Assembly (NCBI GenBank): GCA_028023455.1 | Contig: JAQFVV010000253.1 | Location: forward strand, 938,469-1,002,468 | Reading direction: 5' to 3' | Origin: Epiperipatus broadwayi | Lineage: Eukaryota > Onychophora > Udeonychophora > Euonychophora > Peripatidae | DNA length: 64,000 nucleotides | Shown: piece after piece, positions 41,030 through 51,782 of the stretch | How positions within the stretch are numbered: position 1 is the first letter of the stretch | How the letters are laid out: the number at the start of each line of letters is the position of its first letter | Position numbers and translations under genes: made by a program | Notes under the pieces: model-generated | Told to the model about the DNA's origin: nothing | The model's database searches: none | Seen by the model: only the letters and a program-made list of their open reading frames with translations

Positions 41030-41450
41030 AATGGCTACATCCTGCCTGCTACTGTTGTCAAGGTATAGCTTTAGTTCTCATGTGAACTATGGAAGGGGCT
41101 GCAATTGCCCTTATAAGTTTCCTACAACTTTCAGCTGAATTTTAGCCAGCCTGCCTTGTGAATAGGGTCCAATGACTCTGCTTCATGCCAATGTTTGGTT
41201 CTAGCACCTTTCAGTCCCGGGTGTAGATTTGCTTCACTTCATCAACCATTTAGCTAAACCATTATTGTCTGGAGAACAAAGTTTCTGTCTTACAGCTCTG
41301 TTATAGTAATTCTCTCAGAATGTGTATGGAGAACATGTATTGTCTTTCAGCTTTGTGACAGTAGTTTTCTGGTCAACATGTATCCTGTCATTCAGGTTTG
41401 ATAGTAGTCCTCTGACCCTAACATCAAAAAGACTGACTATTTATTGCCAG
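41030..41450 (-). repeat. Possible diverged, inverted LTR fragment
   Basis: Read on the minus strand, 41450 to about 41330 (AATAAATAGTCAG.CTTTTT, then CTGAATGAC, then ACATG) follows the order found inside the 5' LTR at about 42072-42140. The remainder to 41030 is GC-richer and cannot be aligned with confidence. It may be an old relative of the adjacent Gypsy LTR in opposite orientation. Confidence 0.35.
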
Positions 41451-41842
41451 ATATTCATCTTTAATGGAAACATTTGAATTTAGTGAGTATCATCGCCTAT
41501 TTGGTTGTTTTTTGCCACTGGCTATGTGTTATGCGTAATGCATATTATGGCATATTATGGCAGCAAAGAATACTCAATCCAATCTAGATAAGATGGAATC
41601 TAGACTAGTTCATTATTTGAAGGCAAAGTGAGATATGACACAAATTGTTTTTAAATTATCTTTTATTAGATCAGAAATTATTATTATCAGCCAAGCATTA
41701 TCAACACTTCTCATATGCAAACATTTTATGAAGACCCCCTTTGATTATTTAAAATTAATTGTTCAATAGTAATTTGAATAATAAAAATATAGAGTTTTAG
41801 GTTTGGTTGAATAAACAAATGATTATGAGTTTAATATAGATT

Positions 41843-41847
41843 GTAGG
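41843..41847. repeat. Target-site duplication, left (GTAGG)
   Basis: Five bases flanking the 5' LTR. The right flank 45201-45205 is GTACG, a 4/5 match. Five-base duplications are normal for Gypsy integration. Confidence 0.55.
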
Positions 41848-42556
41848 TGTCATCATATCTGACCTTGCCTTCAGAAGTGGACAAGTCCAGATTCCTTATC
41901 TGATCAGATTGAGCACTCATTGCTGCTAACCAATGCATAAACATGTGGATAATCTATTTATAAACATGGTCAATGGCTAAAAACAAGTATGCCCAATGTG
42001 AAACATGTGTATAAAATCCTACCATTGATTAGGCTCTCTGAATCCGATTGCTGCCATTAAGAGAGGGAATGTAGCAATAAATAGTCAGCCTTTTTGGAGA
42101 TATGGCAGAGAATGTGTGTCTACCTGAATGACTGAACATGCTCTCCATTGAAACTGCTTGAAACAGTGAAAGTGTTTTCTACTACATTCATTACTGATAT
42201 GTTTACGCAGTGGGGCAAGTGCCAATAGAACTGGAAGCTGCTATGACTTCGGCAGACTGGAGGCAAGCTGTCTATTATAGCTGGAAGAGTCATTTAACAA
42301 ACTTGAAGCAAGCTATTTAGTACATCTGGAAGAGTTTAGACTAGAAGTCATGAGGCAAGCCAAATATACAGCAGGAAGTGAGACCAGTCATTCAGCATTA
42401 CAGCGCATCATTGACATAGTTATATGTCACATTTTATTTATTGATTGTATAATATATATTTTCTAATAAATTATACATATTAAATAGTGAGTGTTTATAA
42501 TTTTTAATATTACTGTTAGTTTGAGTCTGAAACCTGCAATTCAGCTAATCATAACA
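41848..42556 (+). mobile_element. Gypsy 5' LTR
   Basis: 709 bp starting TGTCATCATATCTGACC and ending TAACA. It aligns along its whole length with 44497-45200. It contains TATAAAA near 42012 and an AATAAA signal near 42464. Divergence from the 3' LTR is roughly 12-15% by eye, so the insertion is old. Confidence 0.9.
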
Positions 42557-42576
42557 GATTTGGCATAGTCAGACAA
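42557..42576 (+). promoter_or_regulatory. Gypsy primer-binding region
   Basis: GATTTGGCATAGTCAGACAA directly follows the 5' LTR. The TGG a few bases after the LTR is the expected start of complementarity to a tRNA 3' end. I cannot name the tRNA. Confidence 0.5.
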
Positions 42577-43430
42577 ACAGATTTATTTACATGCCAGTTC
42601 CAACAAAACTGGCTCAAAAAATAAAATACTGTGTTTATTAAAATCACTTAAATCTGCTTAAATAAAAAAAATTTGACTACAAATATATAGGCATGTCAAT
42701 TAAAAGTTTCAACCAATCCTGAGAGCTTTACTCGCAACAAAGTGACAAAAGCATGCCCAAGTAAATTGTTAGCTTTATCACTATTGATTTTTTTAGACAG
42801 TTACAAAATGCAGCTGTAAAATTAAAATTTATGAATGGTAACTCGAAAAAAATCAAAATCGATTTGAACAATACAAAACGTACCTGTAAAATTAAAATTA
42901 GGAGTGGTAACTTGAAAAATAAAAAAAAGAAATCGATATTTTGTTTATCTTACGAAAAAACGGGGGGGGGGGATTTAAAATGGCTAATTCAATTGGTTCT
43001 GTGGGAGCTTTTGATCTAACTCACCCTGAGGGCTGAATAAGCTATAAAGAGACAATTAATATTTTACCTACAGGCTAATTAGATCAAAAAACTAAGTCTC
43101 CAAACTTATGAGCTACTCAAGTATCAATCTACAGCAGAAAAACCAGCTGACTTAGATTTTGATAAAACATTAACAATTCTCAGATTATGTTTCCCCAAAA
43201 CAGGGGGAGAAAGCTAGAAAATTTGTAACAAGAATCTGAACATTACCATTAGAGTGCGAATTCAACGATTTCACAAATGAAACACTTCGTGATCATTTTA
43301 TTTGTGGCATAAACGATCACAATTTAAGACTTAAAATGTCAATGCTTCCAGATTTTGATTTTGAAACAGTTGTAGTCCAAGCAGTACTAGCAGAATCAAT
43401 AACTAGTTAAGCAACCCCATTAAAAAAATT
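42577..43430 (+). pseudogene. Gypsy gag relic
   Basis: Broken plus-strand frames. The clearest part, 43215-43410, reads LPLECEFNDFTNETLRDHFICG followed by DHNLRLKMSMLPDF, the end of a Gypsy capsid domain (C-x-F, LRDxFIxGI, LRxKL). Stops interrupt it just before and after. No CCHC zinc knuckle is visible downstream. Confidence 0.7.
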
Positions 43431-43694
43431 ACTAATGTGCAAAACATTGAGCATAACAATGGGTCAGTCAAACACTCAGTGAGCTCAGATAATTTAGCAA
43501 CAAGTTGTATAAGTCATTGCTATAGATTTAATTACTTTACAATATATATATTTTGCAAGCAAGTCGAACATATAAAGACTGCATATCTGAAATTAAAAAG
43601 TCAGACAGCTGATATGATAATGAAAAAATCCATTCCAAAAAACAAGGGCAATTATAAGAAATATAAAAATGTTGCCTGAGTAAATCATATTAAA

Positions 43695-44153
43695 GATGAT
43701 CAGTCTGGATTTATATACAGTATTATAATTAATGATACACCAGTTAAAATGGAACTGGACACAGGGTATGCAATGTTGATTGTTGCAAAAATAACCTGGG
43801 CTATCATTAATAAGAATAATAAATATAAGCTGCATCCTATCAGCAAGTCAATCTGACTATCAGGGCAATAAAATGAAACTGTTGCACCAAACAGTTAAAA
43901 TTACTATGCCTAACAAAACTATACACCTACCATTGGTGGTGGCATCAGGTGATCATAGTAACTTACTTGGCCATGACTGGTTCAGTCAATTAGGCTTTGC
44001 TGTGACAAAAGTGAACCAGGTCACAACATTAAGCAAAATAAAACAAAACATGCCAGCAAAGACCAAAACAGCTCATTGGCCTAAACCTAACCTATCACAC
44101 TTGAAACCTGATCCAAACTGTGGCAAAGAAGGAAAAGACAATACAAACATGTA
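43695..44153 (+). pseudogene. Gypsy protease relic
   Basis: GFIYSIIINDTPVKMELDTG gives the aspartic protease active site DTG near 43755. After a frame break, 43873-44153 is open and includes LPLVVASGDHSNLLGHDWF, the conserved second half (LLGxDW). A lysine/proline-rich tail ends at a TAA, and no reverse transcriptase follows. The remaining 340 bp to the 3' LTR are broken frames, so pol is deleted and the element could only move with help from another copy. Confidence 0.8.
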
Positions 44154-44485
44154 AATAGGCACTTGGTTGCTATGGAGAATATATTATGGATCCACACAAT
44201 GGATACCAACAGTGTTTAACCAATTGAAAGCACTCTATACTGTAGTAGTTCAAACAGAAGATAATTATCCACACAATCCCTAGCTAAACTGAGATTGAAT
44301 CACACAGAAACTGAAAACAGCAGAAAATCACCATGACTCCCAAACTGAACACAGCAGCAAAAAATTAGGGACAAGTCCATCAAACAAGAAAGATGACAAG
44401 AGCAGCAATAAACCTGAGAAACCAACAAAGCAGACATGTCACCAGCTTATCTCAATGATGAAGTTTTCCAAGGTTAAATTTAGCC

Positions 44486-44496
44486 AGGGGGAGAAA
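44486..44496 (+). promoter_or_regulatory. Gypsy polypurine tract
   Basis: GGGGGAGAAA directly precedes the 3' LTR, the expected primer site for plus-strand DNA synthesis. Confidence 0.8.
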
Positions 44497-45200
44497 TGTC
44501 ATATCTGGCCTTGCCTTCAGAAGTGAACTAGTCCACATTCCTTATATGATCAGCTTCAGTACTCATACCTGCTAACCAATGTGTAAACATGTGGATAATC
44601 AATGTATAAACATGGCCAAAGGGCAAAAACAAGTACAGCCAATATGTAAACATGTGTATAAAATCTCTACCATTGGTCAGCTCTCTGAATCTAACTGCTT
44701 CCATTAAGAGAAGGAATCTGGCAATAACAGACAACTTTTGTGGAGGCAAGACAGATAACATCTGTCTACCTGAATGATTGAATGTTCTCTCCATTGAAGC
44801 AACTTCCAACAATGATGGTGTTTTCTACTATATTCACTACTTATACATCAGTGAGGCAAGTCCTGATATGACCGAAAGCTGCTTTGGCAGACTTAAGGAA
44901 AACTGTCTATTACAGCCAAAAGAATCATTTATCAAACTCAAGGCAAGCTGTCCAGCACATCTGGAAGAGTTTAGACTAGAATTCATGAGGCAAGCTAAAA
45001 ATATACAGCTAGAAATTAGTACAGACATTCAGCATGACCAGGTCATTATTAACAGTTATATATCACATTGTATTTACTGATTATATAATATGTATGTATA
45101 TTTGTTCTACTAAATTTTACAAATTAAATAGTGACTGTTTATAATTTTAAGTATTACTATTGTTTTGAGTCTGAAACCTGCAATTCAGCCAAACACAACA
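44497..45200 (+). mobile_element. Gypsy 3' LTR
   Basis: 704 bp starting TGTCATATCTGGCC and ending CACAACA. It pairs with the LTR at 41848. Downstream GTACG is the imperfect right copy of the target duplication. Confidence 0.9.
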
Positions 45201-45342
45201 GTACGGATTTAAAGACAGAATGTAACTGAAGAATTAAACAGCAAAGAAAATGTAAATATTTGATAACTATGATTATTTTAGAACTTTTTTACAAAGGGAA
45301 ATTAACTAAGACTTAAAAAACTATTTTAATTTTTACACGATC

Positions 45343-46004
45343 CTCAACTCTCTATGGCATCTCATATTGCTGACCCACCTGATCACACACATATGTTGAA
45401 AATATAAATAATCACCAATATACACATTTCATGCTTCACCAGAAATCATCAGTTGGTCCAGATTACTATCTCCATACATATATAATCAGTGTCCAGCTTT
45501 ATATTAAGATAGCCAATCTTCATACTTTAATGGAAAGGCTTCAAACTATTCTTACCCACAACTCTTCAGCCATCCATTTCATTGAAAATCCGATGGAAAT
45601 GTTCAAAGCCCACATTAGTGCCAAGGTTGTCATCCTACCCATGTTGACATTAGTCATTCTAACCTCTCGTGTACAGGAGAATAATCCATTTACATACATA
45701 TGCGAGAGATGGGCAGACCTTTAAGGCACTATGTAGGCTTTGAATATTCCATTTTCAGATTTTCAATGAAATGGATGGCTGAAGAGTTGCGGGTAGGAGT
45801 AGTTTGAAGCCTGAGTCATTAAAATATGAAGATTAGCTATTTTAATATAAAGCTGCGCACTGATTGTATGTATGTGTGGAGATAGTAATCTGGATCAACT
45901 GGTGATTTCTGGTTTAGCATGACATACGTATATTAGTGATTATTTAGCTTTCCAACATGTGTGATCAGGTGGGTCAGCAATATGAGATGGCATGGAGAGT
46001 TTAG
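45343..46004. repeat. Inverted pair of a dispersed repeat
   Basis: The left arm, 45343-45612, and the right arm, 45736-46004, are inverted copies at roughly 88% identity over about 265 bp, with a 123-bp spacer. The right arm also matches 1541-1669 and partly 10917-11117. Just outside, 46015-46030 reads GAGTTTGAATCCC, a Pol III B-box-like string. Open frames inside are artefacts. Confidence 0.85.
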
Positions 46005-46039
46005 GGTCATGTGAAAGTCTGAGTTTGAATCCCTTATAT

Positions 46040-47792
46040 ATTACATTATATAAGTGCATGTGTTTGTAAGTCTATACAGTGTATTAAATTATATTTTAAT
46101 TTTTATGAAATCAATATTCGACTTCTTATATAAAAATAATATTTTAATATAACGAAAAAGTATTATCCGTAATTTTAAAATATAATAATTAGATACAAAT
46201 TCAATCAAATAATTTAATCCGTCTATGCATTTGTATCTCATAAAAGATATCCACTTAATAAGGCTAAAGTAGTTTTGATGATCTTAAAAACGCCCAAGTC
46301 TTCAAGTTCTCATGGGATTTCCGAAGACGTTTTAAAAATTAGTAAAGAAATGAATCCTTTAAAACCATTCAAATTTTTAAACAGTAGCAAATAGCTTGTT
46401 GTTTAGTCATTCAAATTTTTAGTATAAAATTAATTTTACTTTTAATTATAATATATAAGAAAATATTTACTATACTTATCTGGAACTCGATTATCATTAA
46501 AAACAATGAAAAAGAGTACTTTGTCTAAAATACATGCCATACTGAGATTAGTTTGAATTTTAGAGATATAATGATTGATAATTAAATAATGTAGTTGGTG
46601 CTTTAACATTTAATTTCAACTTGATTCATATAAAGTATATAAATCTTAAGAAGTGATTGCCACTATTAACAATTGATCTGCCTTCTAGCCACAGTCTTAG
46701 ACACGTTTTACCAAAAAAAGCAGCAAATCCATTCTTAATAATAACAGTCACTTCTGAAGTTTTAATCTAGAGTATTAAATATATTTAGCACAGTTATATG
46801 ATATAAACAAAATATTTTTGGGGTTAAACCATGAATTATTTTATGTTATTTCTCAACGTTTCAATGAAATAACATTAACCATTACTAAAGTCAAATTTAA
46901 AAAAAAAAACGTTAGACCTCAAATATTAATGAAATTGAGTGTGAGATAAAAAATGAGATTGAACTGAAGTAGTCGAGTTCATTAATACTTAATGTCTAAA
47001 GATTTTTCTTTAAAAACTTGACCGTGGTAATTGTGGATGTTATATTTCATTGAAATAATTGAGAAGTAATATAAAATAACACGTAGTTTAACCCAAAAAA
47101 TACTTTGTTTATATATATCAGTCATAACAATACCAGCCATTTGAAAATGCATGAAAAAATAAAACAAATAATAATATAGAGATGAGTTTTGAAATGACTA
47201 AATAAACTAATTTGTAAACCAAAAGTATATTCACATATAGATCCATTTTTCTTTTTATTTGATGTTTTGAAATGCTGTATTTTAATTTCTTTAGAAAACT
47301 TTTCTTTCTAAAATACTTCAACACCATGTATAAATGCAACTCTTCAATGTATTTTTTCTCTATTACCCCTTCCCAATAAAAACATTCAAGATTGCACTTC
47401 TGTAAAATGTCTTTGAGATAATTTCTATAATGTGAATGTGGCTTCCTATCACAGAAAACCGTTATAACATACTCTTTCAAAAAATGTTGGTATTGTTCAT
47501 TCATTTCCTAAATCCAATCCAATAAAAATACAAATTACAAAATATGTATTATATATTTATTACCACATACTCAATTGTTTTTCATATATTTCAAAGTAAG
47601 CTTTACAGAAAGTTCCAGATAAATTCTATTAGGTAAAAAAAAATACATGTTGCCGTCATGACGCAATCAAATCGTCTTCTTAGATGACTGAGATTTCTAA
47701 TACTTCCATTATTCTTTACAGCTTCTTTGAATCTTTAAGCAGTTTTATTTAGGTTTTAATAATAATCAGAAAAATGTGTATAATAAACCTAC
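46040..47792. other. AT-rich intronic DNA
   Basis: No transposon was recognised. A minus-strand open frame (47118-47504, 128 codons) is lysine/tyrosine-rich, lacks M13 motifs and lacks splice sites that would fit the known phases. I treat it as chance or a very old relic. Confidence 0.45.
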
Positions 47793-47814
47793 AAATATTT
47801 TTAAACAAATAAAA
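47793..47814 (+). repeat. Target-site duplication, left copy (22 bp)
   Basis: Identical to 48810-48831. The copies start AAATATTTTT and end CAAATAAAA. Length and A-richness fit target-primed LINE insertion. Confidence 0.9.
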
Positions 47815-48809
47815 CATTCATCAAGAAAATTGAGCAATATTGCTCAAGATTACTATGGAAAGGACAAACTGTTTCCATCAGCATGAGAAACATGCAGGAA
47901 AACAAAAGATTAAATGGAATGTCATTACATTCCATCACTTCAATTAACTATCAGAAATCACACACTCTGATATATAATCTAGTCCAAAAGTATGGCCATG
48001 ACCAGATCACTGAATCCATAATTCCTACCGACACACCACCCCCCAAAAAATTAAGCAGGCTTGACCATCTAATCCTGTCAACAATGTAACAAAATACAAA
48101 TGCCCATAACAACTATCAAAGCAAAATCAAGCTATGGGATGCCCATCGCATCCTAAAACAAAATAATCAAATCTCTACTACAAGATTAGGAATAACTAAT
48201 CACAAGCTGATTACCCTATTCAAGTATTGGGCTATAGAACCAAAATACTTAGATTACGTACTTAAAATTAATCTGGATGCCATGCCAGTCAACTGGTTCC
48301 TCAGATATAAAAGATCTATCACCAAAGTCCAATCAATTTGCCACAGCTGTGGCAGGGATAATGAAACATTTGACCACATAATTAAAACATGCATGGGTCT
48401 AGGTAATATTAAAACAATAATATTTAACAATTCAAAGATAGACCACTACAAAATACTTAATATAAAAGAATGCATTCGTGGAAGAGATATTCCTACAATC
48501 AGGCTGTCAATTTTCATCACCTATGCCATTTGGATTGTAAGGTGCAAGGCACAATACCAACATCCCAAGCCAGATGAAAACTCATTATTTATTTAGAGCA
48601 TAGAGAAAATTAAACAAAGAGACAAAACTCTTGCCACAACATTCATTTTTCAAGAGACATGGAAGCTATATCAGACTCTCTAATAAAGTTAACAAAGAAC
48701 TTAATCACTAAATACCTTACCCTGTTTAACTCAATAATGTTAGTTCCATAACTCATCTCTATATTTGTAATATATCATCCATATTAATTAGTTTAATAAA
48801 TGTTTTGAG
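47815..48809 (+). pseudogene. 5'-truncated LINE with perfect target duplication
   Basis: 995 bp. It keeps only the C-terminal third of a LINE protein: an N-terminal part RNMQENKRLNGMSLHSI (47883-48089, stop), then KIKLWDAHRIL, ITNHKLITLFKYWAIEPKY and a zinc-knuckle-like CHSCGRDNETFDHIIKTC (C-x2-C...H...C; near 48340-48393). After this comes ITYAIWIVRCKAQY and a stop near 48595. The 3' end is TTTAATAAATGTTTTGAG without a long A tail. The class with this Cys-His block after reverse transcriptase also left fragments at 14290 and 50482. A few stops show it is dead, but the perfect target duplication suggests it is younger than its neighbours. Confidence 0.88.
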
Positions 48810-48831
48810 AAATATTTTTAAACAAATAAAA
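48810..48831 (+). repeat. Target-site duplication, right copy (22 bp)
   Basis: Perfect repeat of 47793-47814. Confidence 0.9.
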
Positions 48832-49222
48832 TCACCTTTAATAATTTGGCGTTTTAGAAAAATATTTTTTTAGTTTGCTTCTTAATATCATTTATTTTTC
48901 AAATTTCATAGATTCTTATTGCCTATTAATAATCCTTTTTTTTTTCATTGAGTAAAATAGCTTTTTTATTAATATGTATACATTTTTTTAATATAAAATA
49001 TTTATTACTAAATAATATTGTTTTTCTTCATATTCTATCACGATCAATAATAAACAAGCTTTTTTTGTTTATTTGATTGTTTGTTTCTTCTGAATTTTTA
49101 ATTATCTTTTAATTTAATAGTTGTCGAAACCTTTTAGTCCTGATTTTTTTAAAAAACATTACATTTCAATTTTAAAAATATAGAATTATATATATTATTT
49201 TTTTTTTTAAAGAGTAGCTTAC

Positions 49223-49290
49223 CTATAATATCAAATCCATGAGTAAATTCATGAGCAAGTAATGTTCCCAAAGATCCATAGTTTATAGAC
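49223..49290 (-). CDS. M13 (neprilysin-like) metallopeptidase exon, HExxH zinc site
   Basis: This 68-nt minus-strand exon has acceptor TTACAG and donor GTAAGC. One base finishes the preceding codon, 22 codons follow, and one base is left for the next exon. It encodes INYGSLG and LLAHEFTHGFD. HEFTH is the HExxH motif: two zinc-binding His and the catalytic Glu. NYG-x-x-G upstream and GFD downstream are typical of M13. The usual family form is GHExTHGFD, and here Ala replaces the Gly before His. With ENVAD in exon 23115-23180 the full zinc set is encoded. Upstream exons (ectodomain, membrane anchor) should lie above 49.3 kb and must end one base short of a codon. I did not find them. Confidence 0.93.
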
Positions 49291-49299
49291 CTGTAATTA

Positions 49300-50072
49300 A
49301 TATTATTGAAAATTATAGCTAAATATTAATTTAGTTTTATCTTTATAAATACATATTAATGACATTTTTTAAAAAAGCCTAATTTTATAAACGTTTGCTA
49401 TTCACAGTTTCTTAAATTGTTTGACTAAAGCATTCAGGGCAAATAGGCAACTAAAGGTACGATCAAATGATATTTGATTATGATTAGTAGTTATTTGTGT
49501 TATTTCCCTTTCTTTCACCCTAACTAATAATAATGATAATACCAAAACCATATGTTGTTTTAACAACAAAATAAGCATGAAAATATAAGAACAAAGTTTT
49601 TATAATATTTATTTTTATAGTTATAAATATATAATATTAAAAAAATCAAATTACATTTATTTTAAGGGTAATTTTTTATAGTTGTTCATATGAGTGAGAC
49701 GTTATCTTGTGAGGTACTTATATATTTGTGTATGTTAACTCTCTAAATTAAGATTCTTGAACACTGGAAACTTTCAGATATTTTGGAATTGGTGACTAAT
49801 AAAATAATATATTTTCTTTATGCAAAGTGCTTAAAAGAATGTGCTATTATTATATTCCATATAAAAAAACAAATGTTGTTTTTGGTTAGTATTATATTTC
49901 ATATCAGAAGCAAATATTGTTGTTTTTAGTTATTTTATTTGTGTTATTTTTGTAACATAGAAACGTGTTGATTAGCCAGTTGTCAATTAATTAATTCATT
50001 GATTATCTGAACCACTGCAATCTAAGTCTCTTTTTTTTTTCAAAAATAGTAATAATTCAGTTGTGTGTTATT
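49300..50072. other. AT-rich DNA, probably intronic
   Basis: No gene or transposon was recognised. Confidence 0.5.
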
Positions 50073-50481
50073 CAGTGTTTCCCAACCTTTTTTGACTCAC
50101 GTACCACTTGATAGTACATCACGCTAAATTGTACCACTTTGTAAAAATGATTGTATTTCGTGAATTTTGTTATTGTGTGTTATTTTATTTGCATTATAAA
50201 TATTATAGTGTGACCATGAATGTATTCACATCTCATAATGAGACAAATTACATTGAAATATGCCTAAATGTCATGCCAGATTATAAACTCACTGAAATTG
50301 TAAACGCACTGTAACATATTTATATGTATGTGTTTGTTCAAAGTTTTATATTTTTTCCAAAATAATTTATTAAAGATTACATTAAAGGTTATTTGGTACA
50401 TATTTTGTTCAAAGTATTTTCTCATTCCTTCATTTGGTTTTCCCGAATTTGAGTCTGTTTTCTTTTTTTCGGAGCATCTTG

Positions 50482-50790
50482 CTATTGGTTGGGCCATGGA
50501 GAGGATAAATCCAGGATGTCCCAAGTCATGGTAAAAATAACCTCAGGGGTTATCAGGCTATCTCTTGTTCTTGTTTTCTTTATATTGTTCAGCATGAAGT
50601 TAATAGGATTAACATTTTGATGATTAAATACTAGCTTACATCTAGTAATCCACAATAGATGATCAAGAATTAATGAGAGTCTAATTTCTGGGTATGATCC
50701 TTTTCTGATACATTCTTTCAAATTAAATAATTTAGATTGATTTGCCTTGATCCGACTCATTATTTATCTACTATTTTGTCATATTTCATT
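50482..50790 (-). pseudogene. LINE C-terminal fragment nested in hAT
   Basis: Minus-strand open stretch 50482-50760: NLKECIRKGSYPEIRLSLIL, then HLLWITRCKLVFNHQ and NIKKTRTRDSLITPE. It lines up block by block with NIKECIRGRDIPTIRLSIFI and IWIVRCK of the LINE at 48462-48560. It separates the hAT C-terminus from the hAT left end, so it was inserted after the hAT element. Confidence 0.7.
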
Positions 50791-50884
50791 TACTAACTAA
50801 TAAATGGTTTTAATAAAAACACAAAATTATAAAAAAACCAATTAGTATATTTTCTTATCATAATCAAATATGTTTAAAAAATAA

Positions 50885-51371
50885 ATTTAATGAGATCTCT
50901 GTGCTTGTTTCGAACAACATAATTTTTTGACATTTGGTTCAAAAGATGCGATTTATATACCCTTAAGTCTACAGCTGCATTCAATCTGTTTCGATATTTA
51001 TTTTTTAAAAAAATATATGAAGAAAAAGCTCTTCCTGTTAATTCTGTACTAGTAAACGGTAATAATAATTTAAGAGCTTTCTCAGAAAGTTATTCATATT
51101 CTTTAATGTTTAACCAAAAATTAATTAGATTGTGTCGTTTGGATTATATTTGTAAAGTTCTGTCACATGATAATTGTATTAAATTTTCTTTATCATTTAT
51201 TGATAATGATGTAGCTTTTTCTAAATTTTCTGCATAGAAGGGGTTTGAAATCCAATTATCATTTGTGTTTTTGGGTTTTGGAAAATATTTCTTGAAAGAC
51301 GTTTTTAATCCTGTTAAACGTGCTATTATATTTTCTCGTATATCTTGAGACAGTACTAACCTTATTTTCAA
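50885..51371 (-). pseudogene. hAT transposase C-terminus (ZBED-like, hATC dimerisation domain)
   Basis: Minus-strand reading: FKKYFPKPKNTNDNWISNPF and LIQLSCDRTLQI in the first frame (51144-51371). After one stop comes INFWLNIKEYE, then SEKALKLLLPFTSTEL and FLKNKYRNRLNAAVDLRV (about 50940-51130). This is the hAT C-terminal domain (FW...Y..LS..AL..LLPF.TTY...FS...K.RN.L....DLR). It is broken by at least two in-frame stops. In this family the domain mediates dimerisation of the transposase. Confidence 0.85.
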
Positions 51372-51782
51372 ACAAAAAAATATGTAGTTTCGAATACTTC
51401 CAGTTGATTGTTTTCGATACTTATATATATATATATTACTGTTTCCAAAAATCTAATTTCTTAATCATACTTTCAATTCTATCATTAACATTAAAGATCG
51501 TTATCGACTGTACATATAAACAACTTTACTGTATAATATTATTAATTAAAATAATTTTTATGAATTATAGGAAAAAACGTTTCTATATTTTTATGATTTA
51601 ATTTTTTTTTTATGTCCGCTATTATTGATTATTTTTCGTGTACCACCAACCAGCAACTCGCGTACCACCAGTGGTACGCATACCACAGGTTGGGAAACAC
51701 TGTAATCTAGATGAATGCATTCATTTGAAATTATTTATTCAAAGATTCATGCACTTAGATAATGATTATATATATATATATA

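Larger units (their letters stand above)
40771..49222 (-). other. Intron of the M13 gene, 8.5 kb
   Basis: It lies between the GTAAGC donor of exon 49223-49290 and the AAG acceptor of exon 40640-40770. Its content is almost entirely mobile DNA: a Gypsy element (41848-45200), an inverted repeat pair (45343-46004) and a LINE with its target duplication (47793-48831). Confidence 0.8.
50073..51702 (-). mobile_element. hAT DNA transposon, deleted and interrupted
   Basis: The ends CAGTGTTTCCCAACCT (50073-50088) and its exact inverse (51687-51702) are classic hAT terminal inverted repeats, with GTACCAC repeats just inside both ends. Inside on the minus strand is the C-terminal part of a hAT transposase. 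The N-terminal two thirds are missing. The flanking 8-mers (GTGTTATT and TAATCTAG) do not match, so no target duplication is visible. A LINE fragment sits inside the left part. Confidence 0.85.

Noticed and set aside
44528-45080. Open frames on both strands of the 3' LTR
   Set aside because: They are within an LTR, and the matching 5' LTR does not keep them open.
45431-45724. 97-codon plus-strand frame
   Set aside because: It lies inside a dispersed inverted repeat whose other copies are noncoding and carry stops.
47118-47504. 128-codon minus-strand frame in the M13 intron as an extra peptidase exon
   Set aside because: It has no M13 motif, and exons 49223-49290 and 40640-40770 already join in phase with continuous family sequence.
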